64,000 bases of DNA from Myxococcus sp046520405 (GTDB lineage: Bacteria > Myxococcota > Myxococcia > Myxococcales > Myxococcaceae). Positions 17,780 through 26,434 of this stretch are shown one piece after another (position 1 is the first letter of the stretch; each line of letters begins with the position of its first letter). The DNA is taken from contig JBKGHI010000004.1 in NCBI GenBank assembly GCA_046520405.1, positions 27,851 through 91,850 of the forward strand, in the 5' to 3' direction. The notes beneath the pieces were generated by a model. The model saw only the letters and a program-made list of their open reading frames with translations. It was not told the origin of the DNA and did not search any database. The position numbers and the translations under genes are program-made.

Positions 17780-17800
17780 TTGCGGAGCCCAACCCCGCAA
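17780..17800. repeat. inverted repeat in kinase / activator divergent promoter
   Basis: TTGCGG (17780-17785) and CCGCAA (17795-17800) form a 6-bp inverted repeat with a 9-bp spacer in the roughly 100-bp gap between the divergent kinase and sigma-54 activator genes. It could be an operator controlling both; a chance match is possible. The A+T-rich TTTACCGTATAA just beside it may belong to a promoter. Confidence 0.3.
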
Positions 17801-17833
17801 GACGGCTGTGATATCCTCCGCGCCGTGGCGAGT

Positions 17834-19207
<1,374 letters not shown>

Positions 19208-19343
19208 AAGAAGGCGCGGGGCCTGGCCCCCTGCCTCCGCGGCGGCATGTCCATGTGGGCGTGGCCGGATTTACCCGGGCCGGGTCTCTCCTGGTCAAAA
19301 CGGCCCGGCATTCCGCTGGGCCCCTGCCTGGGACGTGCCGACC

Positions 19344-20276
19344 ATGACTCTTCGTTCGCGCCTGCGCTCGACCGTGCTGGCCTTGCTCCCCGTTGCCCTG
19401 CTCCCGCTGATGGCTTGCGGTGGAAACGAGGGCAAGCTCACGGTGCTGCTGACGGACGCCCCTGGCGACGACATCCGCACCGCCGTTGTCACCATTTCGG
19501 AAATCTACCTTCAGGGCGGCAACGACGGCGAAGGCGGCCGCGTGGTGCTGCGCGATACGCCCGCCACGGTGAACCTGCTGGAGCTGGCCAACAGCACGTC
19601 CGAGCTGGTGTCCGAAGCCGTGGTCCCCAATGGCGACTACTCCGAGCTTCGCTTCGTCATCACCGGTGGCTACATCGAGGTGGCGAACGCGGACGGCTCC
19701 ACCACGGTGTTCGCGTCGTCGGATGACTACATCGGGCTGCCGCCGGAAACGCAGGTGGGCGGGCAGCTGCACATGCCCAGCTATGGCTCCTCCGGGCTGA
19801 AGGTGAAGTTCTCCGAGAAGCTGACCATCGAAGGTGAGCAGAAGGTGCTGCTCGTGGACTTCGACGTGGGCCAGAGCTTCGGCAAGGAGGCGGGCAACTC
19901 GGACCGTTGGGTGATGAGCCCGGTCATCAAGTCCGCCGAGGTGACGGCGTCCGGCAGCATCCGCGTGACGGCGGACAAGCACGCCACCGTGGCGCTGCCC
20001 GTGGTGGATGGCCATCAGGTGACGCTGGCCGACTTCAAGGCGGTGATGACGAACGAGGCCGGCAGCCGGGAGCGGCTGCCGCTGACCGACGAGGACGGCG
20101 ACGGCATCTACGAAGCCGCCTTCAAGTTCCTCATCCCGGGCACCTTCACGGTGGAGCTGGAGGCGCCCGCCTTCGTCAGCGCGACCACCACCCCGGACCA
20201 CCCGGTGACGGTGGAGGTGGGCTCGGGCCGCGACGTGGCGCACCACTTCACGATTACGGGTGCGAGACGACAGTAA
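19344..20276 (+). CDS. DUF4382 domain lipoprotein
   Basis: Lipoprotein of 310 aa. The signal (MTLRSRLRSTVLALLPVALLP, then LMAC) is followed by a DUF4382 domain: GKLTVLLTDAPGDDIRTAVV, then VNLLELANSTSELVSEAVVPNGDYSELR and LKVKFSEKLTIEGEQKVLLVDFDVGQ. A second, beta-rich region (about 205-305) with LTDEDGDGIYEAAF may bind calcium through its Asp-rich loop. Function is unknown; surface or periplasmic location is inferred. A strong terminator 54 bp downstream shows it ends its own transcript. Confidence 0.8.
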   Translation: MTLRSRLRSTVLALLPVALLPLMACGGNEGKLTVLLTDAPGDDIRTAVVTISEIYLQGGNDGEGGRVVLRDTPATVNLLELANSTSELVSEAVVPNGDYSELRFVITGGYIEVANADGSTTVFASSDDYIGLPPETQVGGQLHMPSYGSSGLKVKFSEKLTIEGEQKVLLVDFDVGQSFGKEAGNSDRWVMSPVIKSAEVTASGSIRVTADKHATVALPVVDGHQVTLADFKAVMTNEAGSRERLPLTDEDGDGIYEAAFKFLIPGTFTVELEAPAFVSATTTPDHPVTVEVGSGRDVAHHFTITGARRQ

Positions 20277-20329
20277 CGCTCGCGCGGAACAGAATTACGT
20301 GGGGACTGGCGCGGGGTCGGTTCCCATGG

Positions 20330-20367
20330 CGAGGCGTCGGGGCGAGTTCCCCGGCGCCTCGTTTTTT
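20330..20367 (+). terminator. strong rho-independent terminator
   Basis: A 13-bp stem with one G-U wobble pairs 20330-20342 with 20349-20361 around a 6-nt loop, followed by six T residues. It lies 54 bp after the DUF4382 lipoprotein stop and before the ribosome site of the next gene, so the two are separate transcripts. It is the best terminator in the window. Confidence 0.85.
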
Positions 20368-20430
20368 CCGAGCCATCCCCGCTTCCAGTGGAAATCCCGC
20401 CATGACTACGCTCGCCCGCAGGAGGCAAGC

Positions 20431-21000
20431 GTGCTCACCGAACAAGTCCGTCAGGCGCGACAGAAGCTGGTGCTGGCCCACTTCCACGGCGAGGTCCGGC
20501 AGGACTGGGACGCCGTCCTGTCGACGTTCCCCCACCCGCATTACGAGCTGGTCCCCACGCTGAAGGTGCACGACGGAGACGGCGCGGTGCGCGCGTACTA
20601 CCGCGAGACGCGCATCGCCTTTCCGGACCAGTCCCACGAAATCATCTCGTTCCGGCACAGCGACGATGCCGTCATCGTGGAGTTCTGGCTGATGGGGACC
20701 CACCTGGGCCCCCTGGGCGAGATTTCTCCGACGGGCAACCGGTTCCGGGCGCGGATGTCGGCCTACTTCATCTTCGACGAGTCGGAGACGCTGGTCTGCG
20801 AGCGCGTCTATTTCGACACGCTCACCATCCTCAAGCAGCTCGTCGGCGGGCTGGATATGAAGCGCCCGAAGAACTGGCTCCTCGCGGTCCAGTGCCTCAA
20901 GGGCCTGCTCTCCATGTCCAGCGGTCAGCCCGCGCCCGAGCTGACCCACACCACGCCGCCCTCCCTGGACGACGCTCCTCCGCGGAAGGCCGCTCAGTAG
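20431..21000 (+). CDS. SnoaL-like / NTF2-fold protein
   Basis: 189-aa protein with the cone-shaped NTF2/SnoaL fold pattern: helical start (RQARQKLVLAHFHGEVRQDWDAVLSTF), then HYELVPTLKVHDGDGAVRAYYRETRIAFPDQ and DAVIVEFWLMGTHLGPLGEI, typical of the ester cyclase/SnoaL group. GTG 20431 follows AGGAGG at 20420-20425. Enzymatic activity cannot be assigned. Its last 7 bp overlap the end of a convergent lipoprotein gene. Confidence 0.7.
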   Translation: MLTEQVRQARQKLVLAHFHGEVRQDWDAVLSTFPHPHYELVPTLKVHDGDGAVRAYYRETRIAFPDQSHEIISFRHSDDAVIVEFWLMGTHLGPLGEISPTGNRFRARMSAYFIFDESETLVCERVYFDTLTILKQLVGGLDMKRPKNWLLAVQCLKGLLSMSSGQPAPELTHTTPPSLDDAPPRKAAQ

Positions 21001-21953
21001 ACGACGAGCGCCTGCGGCGCGTGGTAGCTCACGATGGTGAGCACCGGGATGCGCGGCGCCTCGTCATCCGTCTCCGCGCCGCCCGAAGTCAGGCGCACGC
21101 CGTCGAAGCGCGCGAGGATGACGTAGTCGCGCCGAGTCTCCAGGAACGGGTCGGCGCTCGCCAGACGCCCGAGCGCCTCACGGCCCGTCTCGTCGGAGAC
21201 GTTCTCCACGAAGCGCCGCGTCGTATTGCGGCCAGAGCGCTCCGCCGTGCTCACCGTGCCGCCCATCCGTCCCGGCCCCGTGAGGACGGACTGGCCGGAG
21301 AGGTCGCCCCAGTACGAGGTGACGGAGTCGATGCGCTCGCCATACCCGACGACTTCGTCCGTCTGGACGGAGCTGAGGGCATGCTCCACCAGCCACACCG
21401 TGGGGCGCTCGCCTTCCGAGCGCTGGTCCGCGACCTGCGCGCGCAGCATCACATAGCGGCCCTTGTACGTGTCCGGCCGGTCCATGGCGGAGGCCAGCGA
21501 GAAGATGGGGATCTGCTTCTCCTGGAGGTAGCGCAGCTCGCCCGTCACGCTGCCACCGCGCTGAGCCACCACGCGCGCGATGAGCTTCGCGCCCTCCGGG
21601 CGGACGCGCAGGTCCTGCGTCCAGGCGCGCCCAAGCAGCGCGTTGAGCTGGGTGAAAGGCGTGTGCTCGATGCAGGCCTTCAGTCCTTCCCAGGCCTCGT
21701 CGCGCGAAGCGCCCTGGAGCCGCCGCGCGGCGGCCTCACACACGGCCGGGTTCGCATAACGCGCGGCGAAGGCCTTGGGGTCCGCCGAGGGACTGGGCGC
21801 GGGCGGCTCCGGCGGCGGCTTGGCGACAAACACCTCTTCCTGCTGGCGAGGCGCGTCCTCCGACCACGTCACGTGGGAGTGCGAAGCGCCGCAGCCCGCG
21901 GCGAGCGGCCCCAGCAGGGCCCAGGTGGACAGCATCCAGGAAGAACGGCGCAT
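20994..21953 (-). CDS. conserved lipoprotein
   Basis: 319-aa lipoprotein. The ATG at 21953 gives MRRSSWMLSTWALLGPLAAGC with a clear lipobox; frames starting upstream overlap the preceding gene. A Pro-rich linker (about 45-60) precedes a globular domain. The region IFSLASAMDRPDTYKGRYVMLRAQVADQ resembles an OB-like or YgiW-like beta fold, but the family is not recognised. It starts 11 bp after the stop of the Cys-rich secreted protein, so the two form an operon. The 3' end overlaps the convergent SnoaL-like gene by 7 bp. Confidence 0.7.
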   Translation of the reverse strand: MRRSSWMLSTWALLGPLAAGCGASHSHVTWSEDAPRQQEEVFVAKPPPEPPAPSPSADPKAFAARYANPAVCEAAARRLQGASRDEAWEGLKACIEHTPFTQLNALLGRAWTQDLRVRPEGAKLIARVVAQRGGSVTGELRYLQEKQIPIFSLASAMDRPDTYKGRYVMLRAQVADQRSEGERPTVWLVEHALSSVQTDEVVGYGERIDSVTSYWGDLSGQSVLTGPGRMGGTVSTAERSGRNTTRRFVENVSDETGREALGRLASADPFLETRRDYVILARFDGVRLTSGGAETDDEAPRIPVLTIVSYHAPQALVVY

Positions 21954-21964
21954 GGGCGGAACTC

Positions 21965-22663
21965 CTAGAGGGAAGCGGAGCCAGGGCTGGAGGAACGGTT
22001 GCGCTGCTGGACGGTGGGCGCGGGGTGCGAACCGGAGCCAGGCACCGGCAGCACGACGGCGCACGCATCCGCGCACCGGTCGCTGAGGCAGGCCTGCGTC
22101 TGGGGCGCAGTGGCCTGCTGAGTCACCTCCGCGTAGCAGCGGTCCGCGGTGCCCGGGCAGTTGGCGCGGGCGGCACACTCGCAGCAGGGCGAGGCCACCG
22201 TGGCCATGAACTGCACCTCTTGAAGGACGTTGGCCAGCGCGCGGTAGCAGGCGCGAGCGCCGGGAGCGAAGCGGCCCTTCGAATCCACGACGAAGGACGT
22301 GCCCTCCAGGCCGCACTGGTCCACGGCGGTGATGTAGCGCCGCTCACACAGCGCGGTGAGCGTCGCGTCCGGACGGCCCTCGCGGATGTTGCCCACGGCC
22401 TCCGTGCACAGCGCGCGGCCCACGTCCTGGAGGAGCTTCTTGTTGGACGTATCCTGCGAATCGCTGGGCGCGCCGGCGGAGAGGTCCGCCTCGAACACGC
22501 ATTCCTTCCCCGCGCGCAGGGTGTCCACCGTGCAGGACCAGGCGGTGGGGGACTCATCCGCGACTGGCGGCGCGGCGAGCGCCTCGGGCGGAATCACTGG
22601 CGCGGGGGAGTCCGGCGCCGAACCCAACAGGAAAAGGGAGACGAGGATCGCCTTCATGGACAT
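21965..22663 (-). CDS. secreted Cys-rich protein, function unknown
   Basis: 232-aa exported protein. The short signal peptide (MSMKAILVSLFLLGSAPDSPA) is followed by a Pro/Ala linker and a domain with about 13 Cys, including SPCCECAARANCPGTADRC and TQACLSDRCADAC. The even number and spacing suggest disulfides. The tail is Ser/Pro/Arg-rich. No recognised family. It is first gene of a two-gene operon with the lipoprotein downstream. Confidence 0.65.
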   Translation of the reverse strand: MSMKAILVSLFLLGSAPDSPAPVIPPEALAAPPVADESPTAWSCTVDTLRAGKECVFEADLSAGAPSDSQDTSNKKLLQDVGRALCTEAVGNIREGRPDATLTALCERRYITAVDQCGLEGTSFVVDSKGRFAPGARACYRALANVLQEVQFMATVASPCCECAARANCPGTADRCYAEVTQQATAPQTQACLSDRCADACAVVLPVPGSGSHPAPTVQQRNRSSSPGSASL

Positions 22664-22858
22664 GGCAGGTTAGGACGACGCGCTACCACGTACAAACCGT
22701 CTCGCGACAACTGTTCCGTGGACAGGGACGTCCTCCCCTTCCCTACCTTCGCCGCGTGGCACCGACGTCCGCCACCCGACGGCATGAGGGGATTCGGAGC
22801 CCTGGAGCCGCCTCGTGCGCCCGCGCATGATGCGCGCGGGCTTCCTTGCAAGAGGTGG

Positions 22859-23215
22859 ATGGTGGGACGTGCGGACGACGCGGTGTGGCGGCCTTACGAA
22901 GACGGCAGCTCCCTGGGCTGGATGGGGACGCAGGGCGGCACCATCGCGCGGGACGAGGACTTCGGGGGGCTGGCGCGCCTCACCTACGAGCTGGACGACA
23001 GCCGCTCCTTCCACGCCATCTCCTGCTCCGTCACCGGCTGGCTCCTCTACCACCGCTTCTTCGACAACGCGGCCGCGGCCACCGCCGCCTTCGAGGAGAT
23101 GAAGCCCGCGCTCGAGGCGCTCCTGACGCAGCTCCCCGCGGGAGGCCCGTCAGCGCCCGGCAACGCGCGCCTCGGAGGCCCCATCCTGGCGGCCTTCACG
23201 GTGCGCCACGGATAG
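22859..23215 (+). CDS. conserved hypothetical protein
   Basis: 118-aa protein from ATG 22859 (AAGAGG lies a few bases upstream, closer than ideal). It is acidic, with a mixed alpha/beta pattern: GGTIARDEDFGGLARLTYEL, then SFHAISCSVTGWLLYHRFFD and a helical AFEEMKPALEALL. No motif was recognised. The frame stays open far upstream over the divergent gene, so the start is uncertain. It precedes the pentapeptide gene by 60 bp. Confidence 0.55.
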   Translation: MVGRADDAVWRPYEDGSSLGWMGTQGGTIARDEDFGGLARLTYELDDSRSFHAISCSVTGWLLYHRFFDNAAAATAAFEEMKPALEALLTQLPAGGPSAPGNARLGGPILAAFTVRHG

Positions 23216-23275
23216 CGACTGGGAGCGAAAAGCCTTGGTCCCCGCCGGCATTCTGGCGTTCATGACGGGCCCGCC

Positions 23276-23914
23276 ATGGCCTCCCACCGCATCCACGAAG
23301 AAGACAGCTTCGAGAACGAAACCTTCGCCGACCTGAGCCTCCAGGAGGCGGACCTGAGCGGGAAGGAGTTCTACGGCTGCACGTTCAGCAACTGCACCCT
23401 GCAGGAGAGCCGTTGGACGCGGGCCAAGCTGGAGAACTGCGTCTTCACCGGCTGTGACCTCACCCGGGTCCGGTTCACCGACACGTCCCTGCGCGACGTG
23501 CGGTTCGAAAGCTCCAAGCTGATGGGCATCGACTGGACGGACGTGGGCACCTTCCCCGAAGTCAGCTTCGACGGCTCGAACCTGCGCTACTGCACCTTCG
23601 CGGGCCTCAGCCTGCGCAAGACGTCGTTCCTGCGCTGCACGGCGCTGGAGATGAACTTCATCGACACGGACTTGTCCGAAGCGGACTTCAGCGGCTCGGA
23701 CATCGCCGGCAGCAACTTCCGCGGCTGCACGCTCACGAAGGCGGACTTCGGAACGGCGAAGGGCGTGTTCATCGACCCCACGCGCAACCGTGTCAAAGCC
23801 ACGCGCATCCCCGTGGAGGCCGCCGTGGACTTCGTCCAGACGCTCGGGCTGGTGGTGCCGGGCTACGGAGATGGGCCGACGGCGCCGAAGACGGAACGCA
23901 AGAAGGGCCGCTAG
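23276..23914 (+). CDS. pentapeptide repeat protein
   Basis: 212-aa protein with tandem A(D/N)LxF-type repeats forming a right-handed quadrilateral beta-helix: FADLSLQEADLSGKEFYG, then CTFSNCTLQESRWTRAKLEN and DLSEADFSGSDIAGSNFRG. Repeats cover about residues 12-170. Some family members (MfpA, Qnr) mimic DNA and protect gyrase; most have unknown roles and nothing here shows which. A basic tail (KTERKKGR) ends the protein. The stop overlaps the end of the convergent kinase fragment by 4 bp. Confidence 0.85.
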   Translation: MASHRIHEEDSFENETFADLSLQEADLSGKEFYGCTFSNCTLQESRWTRAKLENCVFTGCDLTRVRFTDTSLRDVRFESSKLMGIDWTDVGTFPEVSFDGSNLRYCTFAGLSLRKTSFLRCTALEMNFIDTDLSEADFSGSDIAGSNFRGCTLTKADFGTAKGVFIDPTRNRVKATRIPVEAAVDFVQTLGLVVPGYGDGPTAPKTERKKGR

Positions 23915-24558
23915 TTGGAGGACGCGCCCTCCAGCATGACCTCCAGGCCGCCGTATTCCGACGGCGCCAATGACAAGGTCCACCCATGCACCTGCGCGAC
24001 GTGGTGGGTGATGTGCAGGCCCAGTCCCTGCCCCTGAATCCCCCGGGTGCGTGCGGCGTTGCCGCGGAAGCTGCGCTCCAGCAACCGGGCGCGCTCCTCC
24101 TCGGGGATGCCGGGACCATCGTCGATGACGCGCAGACGGAAGCGCTGGCCTCGCGAGTGCTCCAACACCACCGCGCCATGACCGTCCTCCCGGCCGTGGT
24201 GGATGCCGTTGAACACGATGTTGCTCACGGCCTGCTCGATGAGCGTGACATCGCCATGGACCCAGACGGCCGTCTCCGGCACGCCGCTCTCCAGGGCGAT
24301 TCGCTGCTGCCGGGCAATGGGCTGATGCCGCCCCAGCACGCGCGACACCACCGCGTTCAGGTCCACGGCCGCCCGCTGGACCTGGGGTTGTCCCGCTTCG
24401 AGCCGCGCGGCCGCCGCGAGGTTGTGCACCAGGGACGCGATGTAATGCGCCTCGCCCATGGCGTCTCCCGCCACGGAGGGCTCCAGGGCTTCACCGCGGC
24501 TCAGCCGCTGCTGGAGGGCCGACAGGTGCCCTTGAAGCACGGTGAGCGGCGTCATCAC
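23911..24558 (-). pseudogene. histidine kinase C-terminal fragment (HisKA + HATPase)
   Basis: Only the catalytic half of a sensor histidine kinase remains. The frame begins at the phosphoacceptor box (SHDVMTPLTVLQGHL, with the His just upstream of the first Met) and continues through the N box EQAVSNIVFNGIHHG, G1 VIDDGPGIPEE and G2 GQGLGLHITHH. The sensor and membrane parts are absent: immediately upstream lies the receiver of a response regulator in another frame. The two were probably a normal regulator-kinase pair until a deletion removed the DNA-binding domain of one and the sensor of the other. A misassembly would look the same. Confidence 0.75.
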
Positions 24559-24806
24559 GTCGTGCGAGCGCTGAGGATGAGCACCGGCACCTCAGAGAAG
24601 GCCCGGAGCGACTTCAGCATGTCCAGGCCGTAGGTGTCGGGCAGCATCAGGTCCAGCACCACCAGGCTCACGTCGGGCAGCTCCCCGGAGGCAAGGACGC
24701 GGCCCTCCCGCCACCACGAGGGCTCGAAGCCCGCGCCGCGCAGGTGCTCGACAATCTGCGCGCCGAGCTGCGGGTCGTCCTCCACGAGCAGGATGCGCTC
24801 GCCCAT
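24555..24806 (-). pseudogene. response regulator receiver fragment, 3' truncated
   Basis: OmpR-type receiver domain beginning MGERILLVEDDPQLGAQIVE (ATG 24806, GAGGAGG upstream). The acidic pair is EDD and the phosphorylatable Asp is in VVLDLMLPDTYG. It stops right after VPVLILSAR, exactly where helix 4 and then the Lys and DNA-binding domain should follow. The stop codon region reads directly into the H-box of the kinase fragment. It lacks an output domain and half of the receiver, so it is probably inactive. Confidence 0.75.
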
Positions 24807-24848
24807 GCCGTCTGCCTCCTCGTCCACCCCAGGCCGCGCTCAACGGGC

Positions 24849-25538
24849 TCAGGGAGGCGCGCCAGCGCCCCCGTCGAATCCCGGCGGAGGCCCCATCCCG
24901 CCGTCACCACCCGGCGGCGGTCCGCCAGGGCCACCCGGTTCACCGCTCCCGCCCGGCACCGAGCACTGCGCGGTCGACAGCGAAGACCGGATGACCAGCG
25001 TCTTCCACGCCAGCATCGCACCATCCGCCATGCGCTCGGTCTGGAACAGGTAGTCCGCCACCGCGTCCCCGGAGATGACCGTGTCGTTCTGGTTCGTCGT
25101 GTCCCGCGGCCCCCGCGCGTCATAGAGCGGCTGGGTATTGACGATTTCGTCGTTCAACGTGTCGTCGAAGAAGAGCTGCGAGGTGACGTACTCACTCCCA
25201 TTCACGCGAACGGTGAAGTGGATGTGAATGGTGCGGCTGCTGTACCACCCCGGGAAACACGTATCGAAAGACACCCGGCCCTCGGCGTCCGTCGTCTGCA
25301 CGCCCCGGAACCAGCGCGCGGCGCGGGCGCCCGCGTCACCCGAGGCGCCCGTGGCCCAGGCCGTGGCCCCCGTGCCCGAATCCACCTCCGAGCCCGCATC
25401 CGTGTCGTCGATAATGGGGTCCGTGCCCTCGCCACAGGCCACGATGAAGCGCGCGAGCGGCAAGGTGGCCAGCGTATGACTTCGCTTTTCATCCAGAGCC
25501 TCCGTTCCAGTCGGTGACGTGCCCACGGCTGCGGGCAC
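24849..25538 (-). CDS. intradiol dioxygenase-like lipoprotein with internal deletion
   Basis: Related to secreted myxobacterial intradiol ring-cleavage dioxygenases (protocatechuate/catechol type, non-heme Fe(III)). The C-terminal half is conserved: RAARWFRGVQTTDAEGRVSF, then TCFPGWYSSRTIHIHFTV, holding one Tyr and both His iron ligands. The N-terminus has a lipobox-like FIVAC followed by an Asp/Ser/Thr linker. As I recall, homologues carry about 80 more residues between linker and WFRG, including the other ligand Tyr in a GPCY/GPYY motif and the VDIWH strand. Those are missing here while the frame stays open, so an in-frame internal deletion is inferred. Likely inactive. The C-terminus is Gly/Pro-rich. 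Confidence 0.65.
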   Translation of the reverse strand: MPAAVGTSPTGTEALDEKRSHTLATLPLARFIVACGEGTDPIIDDTDAGSEVDSGTGATAWATGASGDAGARAARWFRGVQTTDAEGRVSFDTCFPGWYSSRTIHIHFTVRVNGSEYVTSQLFFDDTLNDEIVNTQPLYDARGPRDTTNQNDTVISGDAVADYLFQTERMADGAMLAWKTLVIRSSLSTAQCSVPGGSGEPGGPGGPPPGGDGGMGPPPGFDGGAGAPP

Positions 25539-25626
25539 CTTCCCCTTCTGGCCGGAAAAGCTTGAGGGAATCTTAAGCGGCGAAAGGGAAACGGCGCGCC
25601 AGGACGGCCAGGCGGCCAGCCGCTCG

Positions 25627-26214
25627 TCACGGCGGGTCCAGCAGCGCCCCCAGCTTCTCCAACGCGAGCCGGGCGCGCGTCTTCACCGTGCCCAGTGGAT
25701 CCCCGGTGCGCTCGGAGATCTCCCGCTGCGACAGCCCTTCGAAGTACGCCAGCTCCACCACCTCGCGCTGCTCCGGGGGGAGCCGCGCCAGCGCCGCCTG
25801 GACCTGTCCGCGCGCCTCCTCCTGGCTCGCCGCCTCATCGGGCGCGGGGGGCATCGCGCTGACGGGAGGCCCCTGATGTGACGCTCCTTCCACCACGCGC
25901 GCCACCGTGCCCTGAGCGCGCAGGCGGTCAATCGCGCGTGTGCGCACAATCGTCGTCACCCAGGCATCCAGGCCGCCGCGGTCCGGGTCGAACTCCCGGG
26001 CGCGCCGCCAGACCTCCAGGAACGCCTCCTGCAACACCTCTTCCGCGTCCGCGCGTGTCTGGAGCAACCGCAACGCGATGGCGAAGCTGCGTCCACCGCA
26101 CCGGGCGTAGACGTCCCGCATGGCCTGGACGCCGCCCAGGGCCACCTGCCGGAGGAGGGCCCGGTCTGACGCCGGGTCGCTTGCTCGGGGGACAGCGGTG
26201 GAGGGAGGCGCCAT
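25627..26214 (-). CDS. ECF-type RNA polymerase sigma factor
   Basis: 195-aa sigma-70 family ECF factor. Region 2 is ALRLLQTRADAEEVLQEAFLEVWRRA (DAEEVLQEAF is the classic core-binding motif), followed by RAIDRLRAQ. Region 4 is LPPEQREVVELAYFEGLSQREISERTG, then PLGTVKTRARLALEKL. ATG 26214 was chosen because upstream in-frame sequence has no similarity. No anti-sigma gene is adjacent in the window; the next gene on this strand is the dioxygenase-like lipoprotein. It diverges from glgE across 220 bp. Confidence 0.85.
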   Translation of the reverse strand: MAPPSTAVPRASDPASDRALLRQVALGGVQAMRDVYARCGGRSFAIALRLLQTRADAEEVLQEAFLEVWRRAREFDPDRGGLDAWVTTIVRTRAIDRLRAQGTVARVVEGASHQGPPVSAMPPAPDEAASQEEARGQVQAALARLPPEQREVVELAYFEGLSQREISERTGDPLGTVKTRARLALEKLGALLDPP

Positions 26215-26434
26215 GTTCGTCCCGGATAGCTCAATCAGCGGGGCAGTTCCCAGCTTCAAGTATCGGCAGGCGGGCACCCGGGCGCGCTGTGCCTTCCAGG
26301 GTGGGCAGTGCCCGCCCCCATCCTTAACGTTCACGAGCCAACGCGGCCGGGAAGGAAGCCGTCCAGCATCGACAACAGTCGCGATTCGCCGCGAGGCAAT
26401 CACAACCCGAGACCTATAAGGGCCGCCAGCCATC

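Noticed and set aside
26225..26250. ECF-type promoter for the sigma factor (GGAACT, 16-bp gap, TATC on minus strand)
   Set aside because: It would start transcription only a few bases before ATG 26214; plausible but too weak to list.
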